Of a stretch of DNA of 46,691 nucleotides, positions 23,093 to 30,682 are shown piece by piece. The stretch comes from Rhodoferax sp. (lineage in GTDB: Bacteria > Pseudomonadota > Gammaproteobacteria > Burkholderiales > Burkholderiaceae_C). Position numbers and translations under genes: made by a program. Each line of letters opens with the position of its first letter. Within the stretch, counting starts at the first letter, position 1. The stretch lies in the NCBI RefSeq assembly GCF_025356155.1, contig NZ_JANXUQ010000315.1, positions 1-46,691 of the forward strand, read 5' to 3'. The notes below the pieces were generated by a model, which made no database searches, was not told where the DNA came from, and worked only from the letters and a program-made list of their open reading frames with translations.

Positions 23093-24084
23093 TGCCACGT
23101 AAAACACCTACCCTGCAAGAGCGCAGTGCCTCCACCGTCGCCGTGCTCGCCTTTGACAACATCAGTCTTTTCCACCTGTCCGTTCCCTGCCTGGTGTTTG
23201 GAGAGAACGGGTCCGACGCAGGCATGCCGCCATTGACGCTCAAGGTCTGCGCCGCAGAGCCGGGCCCGCTGCGCAGCACGGCTGGCGTTGGCGTGGATGC
23301 GCCCTTTGGCTTGGACGATCTGGATGACGCGGGCACAGTCATCGTGCCATCCTGGCGCGACCCGGCGCAGCCCGCACCACAGCCCATGCTAGACGCACTG
23401 CGCAAGGCCCACGCAGGCGGTGCGCGCATCGTGGGCCTGTGCCTGGGGGCCTTTGTGCTGGCCGACGCAGGCCTGCTCGACGGCCGCAGCGCGACCACAC
23501 ATTGGCTGCGTGCCGATCAATTTGCGCAGCGCTACCCGGCCGTTGGTTTGGACCGCGACGTGTTGTATGTGGACGAAGGCGATGTGGTGACATCCGCAGG
23601 AACCGCCGCGGGGCTGGACTGTTGCCTGCACCTGCTGCGCAGCGACTGGGGCGCCGAAGTGGCTAGCCGCGTGGCGCGGCGCATGGTATTGGCACCGCAC
23701 CGCCAGGGCGGGCAGGCCCAGTTCATACAGCAGTCGCTGGCGGTATCCGGCGCGGGGCACCGACTATCCAAGGTGTTGGACGGCGTGCTGGCTACGTTGG
23801 ACCAGCCGCATAGCCTGGACGACCTCGCGGCGCGTGCAGCCATGGGGCGGCGCACCTTCACGCGCCACTTCCACCAACTCACCGGTAGTACGGTGGGCCA
23901 ATGGCTGCTGAACCAACGTCTGGCGCTGGCCCAGCGTCTGTTGGAGACGACGGACCGGTCCATAGATGCAGTGGCCGCCGATGCGGGCCTGGGCACGGCG
24001 GCTTCGATGCGCCAGCATTTTGCTGCCACGTTTAACACCTCGCCATCGGCCTATCGACGGCAATTTGGCCAGCACGCTGCTTGA
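23092..24084 (+). CDS. GlxA-family AraC-type transcriptional regulator
   Basis: This 330-residue protein has an N-terminal DJ-1/PfpI-like domain (about 15-205) with the nucleophile-elbow-like GLCLGAFVLADAGLLDGR, and a C-terminal AraC double helix-turn-helix (about 225-325; LAARAAMGRRTFTRHF, SIDAVAADAGLGTAASMRQH). GlxA-type regulators sense metabolites, often amine or amide compounds, and activate nearby catabolic genes. It is divergent from the cysteine hydrolase, its likely target. The starts of the two genes are about 120 bp apart, and the 10-base inverted repeat sits at its own start codon. Confidence 0.9.
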   Translation: MPRKTPTLQERSASTVAVLAFDNISLFHLSVPCLVFGENGSDAGMPPLTLKVCAAEPGPLRSTAGVGVDAPFGLDDLDDAGTVIVPSWRDPAQPAPQPMLDALRKAHAGGARIVGLCLGAFVLADAGLLDGRSATTHWLRADQFAQRYPAVGLDRDVLYVDEGDVVTSAGTAAGLDCCLHLLRSDWGAEVASRVARRMVLAPHRQGGQAQFIQQSLAVSGAGHRLSKVLDGVLATLDQPHSLDDLAARAAMGRRTFTRHFHQLTGSTVGQWLLNQRLALAQRLLETTDRSIDAVAADAGLGTAASMRQHFAATFNTSPSAYRRQFGQHAA

Positions 24085-24125
24085 CACCGCCCCGTGGCGT
24101 ACGAGGCGGCTCGCTGAGCCTGCTC

Positions 24126-25109
24126 CTAACTCGTCTCAACCGCCGCAGGTCTGAAGCGGCTGGGGTTGGCCCCCGCGACCCGCCGCATCAAGCGCCGCAG
24201 TGCGGTGGCATCCTGGTAACCCACCGCTGCGGCCAGCTGTTCCACGGTCATGCGGCTGGATGCCAATAACGCCCGCGCACGCCGCTGCTTGACGCTTTGC
24301 ACCAGTGCCAACGTGCTTTTGCCCGTGGCCTTTTGCACATGCCGCGACAGTGTGCGCTCGGACATGCAAAACTCCTGCGCCAGTTCGCCGATCTTGGGTG
24401 GCGAGGGCAGTGCCGCTTCTATGCGCGCGGCCAGGCGGCCAATCAGATCGTCGCCGTTGGAGAATGCCTCAGGCACGATGAACGGTGCCTGGGCCTCGCG
24501 GCCATCCAGCAGCAGCACGCGTGAGATGGCGTCCACCAACGCCGAGCCACACAGCTTGCGCAGCAGGTGCAGCATCAGGTCGGTCTGAGCAAAAGCGGCG
24601 CCCGCGGTGACGACCGCACCGTGGTCGCAGACCATGCGATGCGCATCAACATGGCAACCGGGCTCGACGCGCTTGAGTTCAGGTGCAAGCCACCAGGTAG
24701 TGGTCACGCGTTTGTCTTTTAGCAACCCTGCGGCCTGCAGCATAAAAACCCCGGAGCACGACGCGGCTACGGTGCCACCAGCCTGAGCGTGTTTGCGCAA
24801 GGCCGCTATGGCAGAACAGGCGTCATCCATGGCGAAGCGTTGTGCTATCGCCAATGGCTTGTCCAAGCCCAGGCCAGGGACGACCCACACCGAGGTGTCG
24901 GTCGCATGACGCCTTGGCAGTCGGGCCGTATCGACGCTGATGCCGCTTTGCAAGGCAACCGTGCCGCCATCTATCGAGCAGACGCGCCAAGTGGGCGCGG
25001 CAACACCATGGTGCGGCGCCAGCCTGGCGGCCGTGGAGAGTATGTCTAGCGAAGCCGCAACGCTGCTGGAATAGGCGCCTTCTAAAACCAGAATGGTGAA
25101 ATCGTACAT
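24126..25109 (-). CDS. GlxA-family AraC-type transcriptional regulator (second copy type)
   Basis: This 327-residue regulator has a DJ-1/PfpI-like N-terminal domain (about 1-195; VLEGAYSSSVAASLDIL, AASCSGVFMLQAAGLL) and a C-terminal AraC helix-turn-helix pair (about 215-320; LAQEFCMSERTLSRHVQKAT, TVEQLAAAVGYQDATALRRL). It converges with the first GlxA-type gene and is only moderately similar to it, so this does not look like a recent duplication. It is divergent from the tautomerase-dienelactone hydrolase pair, which it probably regulates; a direct repeat lies in the shared gap. Confidence 0.9.
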   Translation of the reverse strand: MYDFTILVLEGAYSSSVAASLDILSTAARLAPHHGVAAPTWRVCSIDGGTVALQSGISVDTARLPRRHATDTSVWVVPGLGLDKPLAIAQRFAMDDACSAIAALRKHAQAGGTVAASCSGVFMLQAAGLLKDKRVTTTWWLAPELKRVEPGCHVDAHRMVCDHGAVVTAGAAFAQTDLMLHLLRKLCGSALVDAISRVLLLDGREAQAPFIVPEAFSNGDDLIGRLAARIEAALPSPPKIGELAQEFCMSERTLSRHVQKATGKSTLALVQSVKQRRARALLASSRMTVEQLAAAVGYQDATALRRLMRRVAGANPSRFRPAAVETS

Positions 25110-25123
25110 TGGCTGAATAGTCC

Positions 25124-25141
25124 CTAAAACAGTCTAAACAG
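25124..25141. promoter_or_regulatory. Tandem CTAAAACAG/CTAAACAG direct repeat in a divergent promoter region
   Basis: CTAAAACAG and CTAAACAG occur head to tail with one base between them, midway between the regulator start (25109) and the tautomerase start (25211). AraC-type regulators usually bind direct repeats, so this is a candidate operator. A related TCTAAAACCAG lies at 25081 inside the regulator's own coding sequence. Confidence 0.4.
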
Positions 25142-25210
25142 ACACTTCTATTGTGAGCCTTGCGATGCTGCAATACAAGCTCTATTCCACAACCACCCGG
25201 AGCGCAGTAC

Positions 25211-25672
25211 ATGCCCAATATCGTTTTGAAGATTCCCAAAAACGCTTTCCCCGGCGCGCAACGCGCAGCCCTGGTCCAAGGCATCAACGAGGCTGCCGCG
25301 GTGGCAGAGGGCATGTCGAATGACCCGCGTAAGCGTTTTCTGTGCTGGGTGCTGGTCGATGAAGTGGAGTCCGGCCATTGGACCTGTGGCGGCGCGGATG
25401 TAACCAGCACCTTCTTACCTTGCCTGGCCATCGTGCACGTTCCCGATGGTGTGTTGGACGACGGCGCGCGTGCGCGTTATGCGCAGCTTTTGCAATCGGC
25501 GTTTCAAGCGGCCATGCCTGAGGATGACAAGCGCCAACTGACCACGTCCGTCATGTTCAATGCGGTGACTGATGGCACTTGGGCTGTCAACGGTGCCGTC
25601 TGGGGTTTGCCGCAGTTTACCAAGGCGGCGGGTTATGCCCATTTGCAAAATTTGGTGGAATCCACGCAATAA
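25211..25672 (+). CDS. Tautomerase-superfamily protein
   Basis: This 153-residue protein begins MPNIVLKIPKNAF, so Pro2 would be the N-terminal catalytic proline after Met removal, as in the tautomerase/4-oxalocrotonate superfamily. It is longer than the usual 60-80 residue subunits and could be a fused or extended form. No specific substrate can be inferred. The ATG at 25211 is fixed by the Pro2 requirement. The dienelactone hydrolase follows after 11 bases, so the two form an operon opposite the second GlxA-type regulator. Confidence 0.8.
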   Translation: MPNIVLKIPKNAFPGAQRAALVQGINEAAAVAEGMSNDPRKRFLCWVLVDEVESGHWTCGGADVTSTFLPCLAIVHVPDGVLDDGARARYAQLLQSAFQAAMPEDDKRQLTTSVMFNAVTDGTWAVNGAVWGLPQFTKAAGYAHLQNLVESTQ

Positions 25673-25683
25673 GGAGCAGCACA

Positions 25684-26505
25684 ATGTCTACACACAACTT
25701 GCAAGAGAACGACGCACTGTCAGATTTCGATCCACGTGACATCACACTGGATGGCGTAAGCAAGAAAGTCTACGTGGCCGGCAGCGGCCCGGCCGTTATT
25801 GTGATGACCGAGATGCCGGGTATCAGCCCCCAAGTGGCGCGCTTTGCCCGTTGGGTGCGCGATGCGGGTTTTACGGTCTACATGCCGTCGCTGTTTGGCA
25901 CAGATGGCGCTGTGCCTGATGCAAAGGAGGGCATGGCCGTGCTGCAGCGGGCCTGTATCAGCGGAGAGTTCCGCGCGCTGCAGCGCAACCAGACCAGCCC
26001 GGTGACGCAGTGGTTGCGCACGCTGGCCCGGCTGGCGCACCAGCAGTGCGGTGGCCCCGGCGTGGGGGCGATTGGCATGTGTTTCACCGGCAACTTTGCA
26101 CTGACCATGATGCTGGAGTCTTCTGTATTGGCACCCGTGCTGTCGCAGCCCTCGCTGCCGTTCAACGATCCGGCAGGCCTGGAGATTGCACCCGAAGATC
26201 TGGCCGCGGTGCGCCAGCGCCTGGACCGCGACAACCTGACCGTGATGGCCTACCGCTTCGCGGGCGACAAGTTTTGCAAGGCAGAGCGCTTTGCGGCCTA
26301 CCAGGCTGCCTTGGGTGACCGCTTCGTGGCGCGTGTGTTGCCCGATAGTGCAGCGCAGCGCGAGGGCTTGTCACCATTCTTCGAGCATGTGGTGGCCAGC
26401 CCGCACAGTGTGGTGACAGCCCATCTGATTGACGAAGCGGGGCAGCCGACCATTGCCGCTCGGGACGAAATCTTGGCTTTCTTCGCGCGACGGCTTTTCG
26501 TTTAA
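25684..26505 (+). CDS. Dienelactone hydrolase-family alpha/beta hydrolase
   Basis: This 273-residue protein has the alpha/beta hydrolase layout of the dienelactone hydrolase family: an early strand AVIVMTEMPGISP, the nucleophile elbow GAIGMCFTGNFAL with a Cys nucleophile, and a late region with FAGDKFCKAERF. The family hydrolyses dienelactones and related esters in aromatic catabolism, but many members have other substrates. An AAGGAG precedes the ATG at 25684. With the upstream tautomerase it suggests a ring-cleavage or lactone pathway fragment (inference). It converges with alkB. Confidence 0.85.
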   Translation: MSTHNLQENDALSDFDPRDITLDGVSKKVYVAGSGPAVIVMTEMPGISPQVARFARWVRDAGFTVYMPSLFGTDGAVPDAKEGMAVLQRACISGEFRALQRNQTSPVTQWLRTLARLAHQQCGGPGVGAIGMCFTGNFALTMMLESSVLAPVLSQPSLPFNDPAGLEIAPEDLAAVRQRLDRDNLTVMAYRFAGDKFCKAERFAAYQAALGDRFVARVLPDSAAQREGLSPFFEHVVASPHSVVTAHLIDEAGQPTIAARDEILAFFARRLFV

Positions 26506-26514
26506 AGCATCACA

Positions 26515-27720
26515 TCACATGGTGGCGGGTGTGGGCCGTGTGTTGTGCAGGCTGTACTTGGCAATTAAGCGCTCGCGCCGTTTCGGATCAAAGTTGATCC
26601 GGCTCGGATCCCGGTTCACCGCGGCCAGCAGGCGTTTGTCCATGACGGCAAACCACAGCGGTGGCACATAGGCCAAAGGGAACATGCCAAAGTAGCCATT
26701 GGGCAGCTGCGGTGCTTCTTCAAAATGCCGCAGCGACTGAAAACGCCGCAGTGGGTGGGCGTGGTGGTCTGAGTGGCGTTGCAGGTGGAACGTGGCCCAG
26801 TTGGAGAACACATGGTTGCTGTTCCATGAGTGCTGTGGTTTGCACGGCTCGTACCGACCCTGTGCATTCTTTTGGCGCAGCAGGCCGTAATGCTCAATGT
26901 AGTTGGCCGAGGTGAGTTGAAAGTTGGACCACAATGCTGCAGGCACCAAAAACCACAGGACGCCCGCACCCAGCCATACGCACAAGGCGCTCCACAGCAA
27001 GACCGTAATCAGTGCGGGTTGCAATATCTCGTTGTGCCACGACCAGAAGGCCTGGCCGTCCACCCGCATGCGCTCCCGTTCCAACGTCCACGCGCGGCGA
27101 AAAGCGCCGGGCATTTCCCGCCACACAAACCGCCAAATGGATTCGCCCATGCGCGACGAGGCGGGGTCTTCGGGCGTGGCCACATCGCGGTGGTGTCCGC
27201 GGTTGTGTTCAACGGTAAAGTGCCCGTAGAACGTGGGCGCCAGGATGAGCTTGGCCAGCCAGCGCTCCAGTGGCGCACGTTTGTGGCCGATTTCATGGCC
27301 CAGGTTGATGCAAAACCCGCCAACACCGCCGGTGGAGATGATCAGGCCCAGCATGCCAAGCCAAGTCAGCGGCGCCGTTTGACTGAACCATGCCGCGTAG
27401 ATAAAGGCGCCCCACAGCAGGGGCACCAAAGCAAAGGTCACACGTCGGTAGTACGGGTCGGCCTCCAGGGTCGGCACGGCTGATTCCGGCGGGTTGCTGG
27501 TGTCGGTTCCCAGTAAAAGGTCGAGCAGTGGGGCGACCAGATAGGTGAACACCACCGGTATCCACAGCATGGCGGTGAGAGGGTGCCATTGCCACAACAG
27601 AGGGCCTGCGGCGATGGACAGCGGGACCAGTAGCGACACAATCCAGGCCAGGCGTTTGTTGTCCCGGTAGGGCGCGGCTGAGCCGTCAGGCGGCGGGCGA
27701 GCGGACAGGGCGTGGGGCAT
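26515..27720 (-). CDS. alkB: Alkane 1-monooxygenase (membrane di-iron hydroxylase)
   Basis: This 401-residue enzyme should hydroxylate the terminal carbon of medium-chain n-alkanes in the inner membrane. All AlkB histidine motifs are present: HEIGHK (142-147), EHNRGHH (171-177), NYIEHYGL (273-280) and LQRHSDHH (313-320). About six hydrophobic segments surround them. It needs rubredoxin and rubredoxin reductase, neither of which is encoded in the window. The ATG at 27720 has AAGGAGA upstream; the longer open frame to 28098 is not coding. A divergent AraC-type regulator starts at 27845 and probably activates it. Confidence 0.93.
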   Translation of the reverse strand: MPHALSARPPPDGSAAPYRDNKRLAWIVSLLVPLSIAAGPLLWQWHPLTAMLWIPVVFTYLVAPLLDLLLGTDTSNPPESAVPTLEADPYYRRVTFALVPLLWGAFIYAAWFSQTAPLTWLGMLGLIISTGGVGGFCINLGHEIGHKRAPLERWLAKLILAPTFYGHFTVEHNRGHHRDVATPEDPASSRMGESIWRFVWREMPGAFRRAWTLERERMRVDGQAFWSWHNEILQPALITVLLWSALCVWLGAGVLWFLVPAALWSNFQLTSANYIEHYGLLRQKNAQGRYEPCKPQHSWNSNHVFSNWATFHLQRHSDHHAHPLRRFQSLRHFEEAPQLPNGYFGMFPLAYVPPLWFAVMDKRLLAAVNRDPSRINFDPKRRERLIAKYSLHNTRPTPATM

Positions 27721-27741
27721 ATTCGGGGTCTCCTTTTGGCC

Positions 27742-27760
27742 ACCGCACCCGACGTGCGGT
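27742..27760. promoter_or_regulatory. Inverted repeat in the alkB leader
   Basis: ACCGCAC and GTGCGGT form perfect seven-base arms with a five-base loop, 21 bases upstream of the alkB start and just before its Shine-Dalgarno. It could be an operator or a 5'-leader hairpin. The palindrome is observed; any function is inferred. Confidence 0.4.
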
Positions 27761-27844
27761 AGCGCCTTGCTGCACAGTGTGACCCGCCTGGCTGTGGGTA
27801 ACCACCGATGCAGTGGCCAGCAAATCGTCATAAAGTGCCAAATT

Positions 27845-28876
27845 ATGGTTTCCCCTAGTCCCGTCTCAGCCGGCCGCTCCGGCGTCCACCCGGTGTACGC
27901 ACGGCTATTGCGCATGCTGCTGGAGAGGGCTGACGTGGACAGCGGCCGGGTACTGGCCAGTGCCCATTTGCAATGGGACACTCTGGTGCGCGACGAGACC
28001 CGGCTGGAGGCCGACACCGTGGTGTGCCTGGTGCAATCGGCCGTAGCCGCAACCGGCAAACCTTGGTTGGGGCTGGACTTGGGCTGGCAGGCGCCCATCT
28101 CGGCGCATGGCGATTTGGCCTACGCGGCCGTCACGGCCCCTGATCTGGGCGCTGCTTTAGCTGTGCTGGCGCGTTACGGCGTGCTGCGGGATGACACCTT
28201 CGCCTGGACCTTGAACGGCAATGCCCAGGGCGCCACGCTGCAAGCGGTGCGCCGCACGGACTGGGGCGCTGCCAATGCCTTTGTCATGGACACCGTGGTG
28301 GCCGCCTTTTTGCGGGTCATAGAAGCCTCGGTCGGCCAATGGCCGGATGGCGTGCGGTTGGACCTTCCCATCCCCAAGCCACCGTGGGCCGCACAGTACG
28401 CGCGCGTTGCACCCATGGAGGTGCGTTTTGCGCAGCCCGCCTTGGCGTTCACCTTTGCGCGCGCCACGCTGGCGCTGCCGTGCATAGGTGCCGACGCACA
28501 GGCCCATGCCAACGCCTGCCGCGCCTGTGAGGCAGCGATTTCGGCCATCGCGTCGATCAGTTACACCCAAAAGGTGGTGCGTGCGCTGGCGACGGCTGCT
28601 GCGGGCAGTTACCCGCAACTGGATGCGGTAGCAGCGCGGTGCGGCGTATCAACCCGCACACTGATGCGCCAGCTGCGCGCCGAAGGTGCTTCATTCCAGG
28701 CATTGCTGGATGCAGACCGCAAGGCGCGCGCGCAATGGCTTTTGCGGCAGAGGGGCCTGAGTGTGGAGGAGGTGGCCGCGCAGTTGGGCTATGCAGACAC
28801 GTCCAACTTCAGCCGCACCGTGCGCCGGTGGTTTGGCGTAACACCGCGTGCGCTGCGCCAGGCGCCGCCAGCCTGA
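27845..28876 (+). CDS. AraC-family regulator with arabinose-binding-like N-domain
   Basis: This 343-residue protein has an N-terminal Arabinose_bd/OruR-type domain (about residues 20-200; GLDLGWQAPISAHGDLAYAA is typical) and a C-terminal AraC helix-turn-helix (about 245-340; LDAVAARCGVSTRTLMRQL, SVEEVAAQLGYADTSNFSRT). Regulators of this type commonly activate a neighbouring oxygenase or fatty-acid gene. It is divergent from alkB with a 124-bp gap, so it is probably the alkane-response regulator. The ATG at 27845 is the first credible start. Confidence 0.9.
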   Translation: MVSPSPVSAGRSGVHPVYARLLRMLLERADVDSGRVLASAHLQWDTLVRDETRLEADTVVCLVQSAVAATGKPWLGLDLGWQAPISAHGDLAYAAVTAPDLGAALAVLARYGVLRDDTFAWTLNGNAQGATLQAVRRTDWGAANAFVMDTVVAAFLRVIEASVGQWPDGVRLDLPIPKPPWAAQYARVAPMEVRFAQPALAFTFARATLALPCIGADAQAHANACRACEAAISAIASISYTQKVVRALATAAAGSYPQLDAVAARCGVSTRTLMRQLRAEGASFQALLDADRKARAQWLLRQRGLSVEEVAAQLGYADTSNFSRTVRRWFGVTPRALRQAPPA

Positions 28877-28908
28877 TCCGGCTACGATCGGGGGCTTTTC
28901 GCAAACCG

Positions 28909-29742
28909 ATGGATTCCGCAGTCATGGCCCCTACGCACTTCACCCAGTTGATCAACCGAGCGCCGGTATTGGTTCGGCGTGTTTTTGCCATTTGCCTTGC
29001 CGCAACGATGGTGTCTGCGACGTCATTCGCGGCTGAGCCTGTCAATGCCGAAGCGACCGCCAAAACGGTGTCTCAGCCAGAGGGGTATGGCTCCCACGGC
29101 ATGGCCGTGTTTGGCGGGCGCGATGGCTTGTATGCCTCGCACCTGCCCATGTTCCATGCGCCGCACGACGCCCAGGTTCTGCTGCGTTTTCACTTGGCAG
29201 ATGCCGGTGTGGATGCCAGCTTGCGGGCCCGTCTGGCACTGCGGCCGCAGTTGTGGACGCTGGACCCCGAGTCGTTTGACCTGCACCGCCTGCAGCCCGG
29301 CAACCCCGAGCCGTTGAAGCAATTTAGCGCTCGTTTCGTGCAAGGCCACTTCGAGCGGGGTGGTGAAGAGCGTTTTGCCGGGCAGACCGTGGTGATTGAC
29401 GAAGTGCTGCTGTTCAAGCCGCTGGATTTCAAACCCGCCAGCGAAGGCACGGTGCCACACAGCGCGGGCCGCTACCTGCTGCTGGGCTCGGGGCGCGAGT
29501 ATTTTGCGGTGAAAGAGATTGACCGTCGGCCGGACTTTGACGCCATCGTGGCGATGAAGCCCCTGCCATCGTCCAAGCGGCCGGTGGGGGAGCACACGAC
29601 CATCATCCAGCCCTTCACCTTGCCCACTGACGAGCTGAAGGCGCCCACGCGCCCCGCACTGCAGGCGGCTCTGCAAGGCCGCGTTGGCCGCACGCTGCAG
29701 GTCGGCAAGACTCTGTACTTCGAGACCGAAGACCTGAAGTAA
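28909..29742 (+). CDS. Secreted protein of unknown function
   Basis: This 277-residue protein has a signal peptide (about residues 20-42: RRVFAICLAATMVSATSFA, with cleavage likely before AEP). The mature part is soluble and beta-rich with motifs such as GSHGMAVFGG, LYASHLPMFHAPHDAQVLL and GSGREYFAVKEI. I recognise no catalytic motif. The His-rich SHGMAVFGGRDGLYASHLPMF stretch could bind metal, but this is a guess. The ATG at 28909 or 28924 may be used. It follows the AraC-type regulator by 32 bases and converges with the alpha/beta hydrolase. Confidence 0.75.
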   Translation: MDSAVMAPTHFTQLINRAPVLVRRVFAICLAATMVSATSFAAEPVNAEATAKTVSQPEGYGSHGMAVFGGRDGLYASHLPMFHAPHDAQVLLRFHLADAGVDASLRARLALRPQLWTLDPESFDLHRLQPGNPEPLKQFSARFVQGHFERGGEERFAGQTVVIDEVLLFKPLDFKPASEGTVPHSAGRYLLLGSGREYFAVKEIDRRPDFDAIVAMKPLPSSKRPVGEHTTIIQPFTLPTDELKAPTRPALQAALQGRVGRTLQVGKTLYFETEDLK

Positions 29743-29748
29743 AAAAGC

Positions 29749-30573
29749 CTAACCCGCAGTGGCCAGAAAATCGCGAATCGCAAACAGCGTCTCGTCTGGC
29801 GTCTCGCTCATCTGGTGGTGGCCGACCGCCAGGCTAACCACCTGCACTGCCTTGCCGCTGGCTTTGGCCTTGGCGATCAGTGGTTGCGCCGCCTTGGCCG
29901 CAGTCATCTGGTCCTGTACACCCAGCACAAATAACACGGGGCAGGTGATGACTTCCATCGCCGCGTCGCCATTGGCATAGCGGTCACAGGCGACAAAACC
30001 CCGGTGGAACACGTTGACCTTGGTATTGCTGGCCAGCACACGCCGCCCCAGTGCCATGCTGGCGCCAAACACCCAGGTGCCTGGCCCCAGCGCCGATGGC
30101 GGCGCGGCCAGCGTGCTGCGTGAGAACACGTTGATCATGTTCAGCGCCTTCAGCGGTTCGTTCAACGAGGTCTCGATCAGCACCGGCGACACCTTCATCG
30201 GGAAGGCCGTGCCGACCAGGACCAGGTGGCTCACACGCTCCTTGAGGCGTGACGCAGCCTCCAGCGCAATCAGCGAGCCCCAGCTATGGCCCACCAACGC
30301 GGCCCGCGCAACACCCGCCGCATCCAGCAGCGCGGCGATGAAGTCCGCGGCTTCTTCCACGGTGGACGGTGCCTCGCCCGCGCTGCGGCAGTGGCCGGGC
30401 AGGTCGACCGCCAGTACGTTGTAGCCGTGGTTGGCCAGGTAGCGGCTTTGCAGAATCCACACGCTGTGGTCATTGAGCACGCCGTGGATGAAAACGACCG
30501 TGGGCTTGGCCGCGTCCAGGGTCTTGCCGCCGGTGTAGCAATAGGTTTGGGCGTTGTTGACGGTGAAGTACAT
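29749..30573 (-). CDS. Alpha/beta hydrolase
   Basis: This 274-residue cytoplasmic hydrolase has the oxyanion segment VVFIHGVLNDHSVW, the nucleophile elbow LVGHSWGS, a late acidic residue in FVLGVQDQMT and the catalytic His in VGHHQMSETP. The fold resembles serine esterases and haloalkane dehalogenase-like hydrolases; the substrate is unknown. It converges with the secreted-protein gene with a 6-base gap. A copy of the dispersed repeat lies just upstream of its start. Confidence 0.9.
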   Translation of the reverse strand: MYFTVNNAQTYCYTGGKTLDAAKPTVVFIHGVLNDHSVWILQSRYLANHGYNVLAVDLPGHCRSAGEAPSTVEEAADFIAALLDAAGVARAALVGHSWGSLIALEAASRLKERVSHLVLVGTAFPMKVSPVLIETSLNEPLKALNMINVFSRSTLAAPPSALGPGTWVFGASMALGRRVLASNTKVNVFHRGFVACDRYANGDAAMEVITCPVLFVLGVQDQMTAAKAAQPLIAKAKASGKAVQVVSLAVGHHQMSETPDETLFAIRDFLATAG

Positions 30574-30601
30574 ATTCGTGCTTTTCAGGAATGTCTTAAG
30601 G

Positions 30602-30657
30602 AAAATTGGCCGGTAGCCCTCGTCGAATATACGTATACCGCTATGAAATGCATAGCG
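30602..30657 (+). repeat. Dispersed 55-bp repeat, copy 3
   Basis: This copy reads AAAATTGGCCGGTAGCCCTC, then a GTCGAATATACG-like middle and a GCTATGAAATGCATAGC end. It is the only copy that is wholly intergenic on both sides. It lies between the alpha/beta hydrolase start and the metY stop. Confidence 0.8.
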
Positions 30658-30682
30658 TATCGCGGGTGGAGCATGGCTGGGC

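Noticed and set aside
27721..28098. Upstream extension of the alkB reading frame
   Set aside because: The extra residues are not family-like, overlap the divergent AraC regulator gene, and a good Shine-Dalgarno marks the ATG at 27720.
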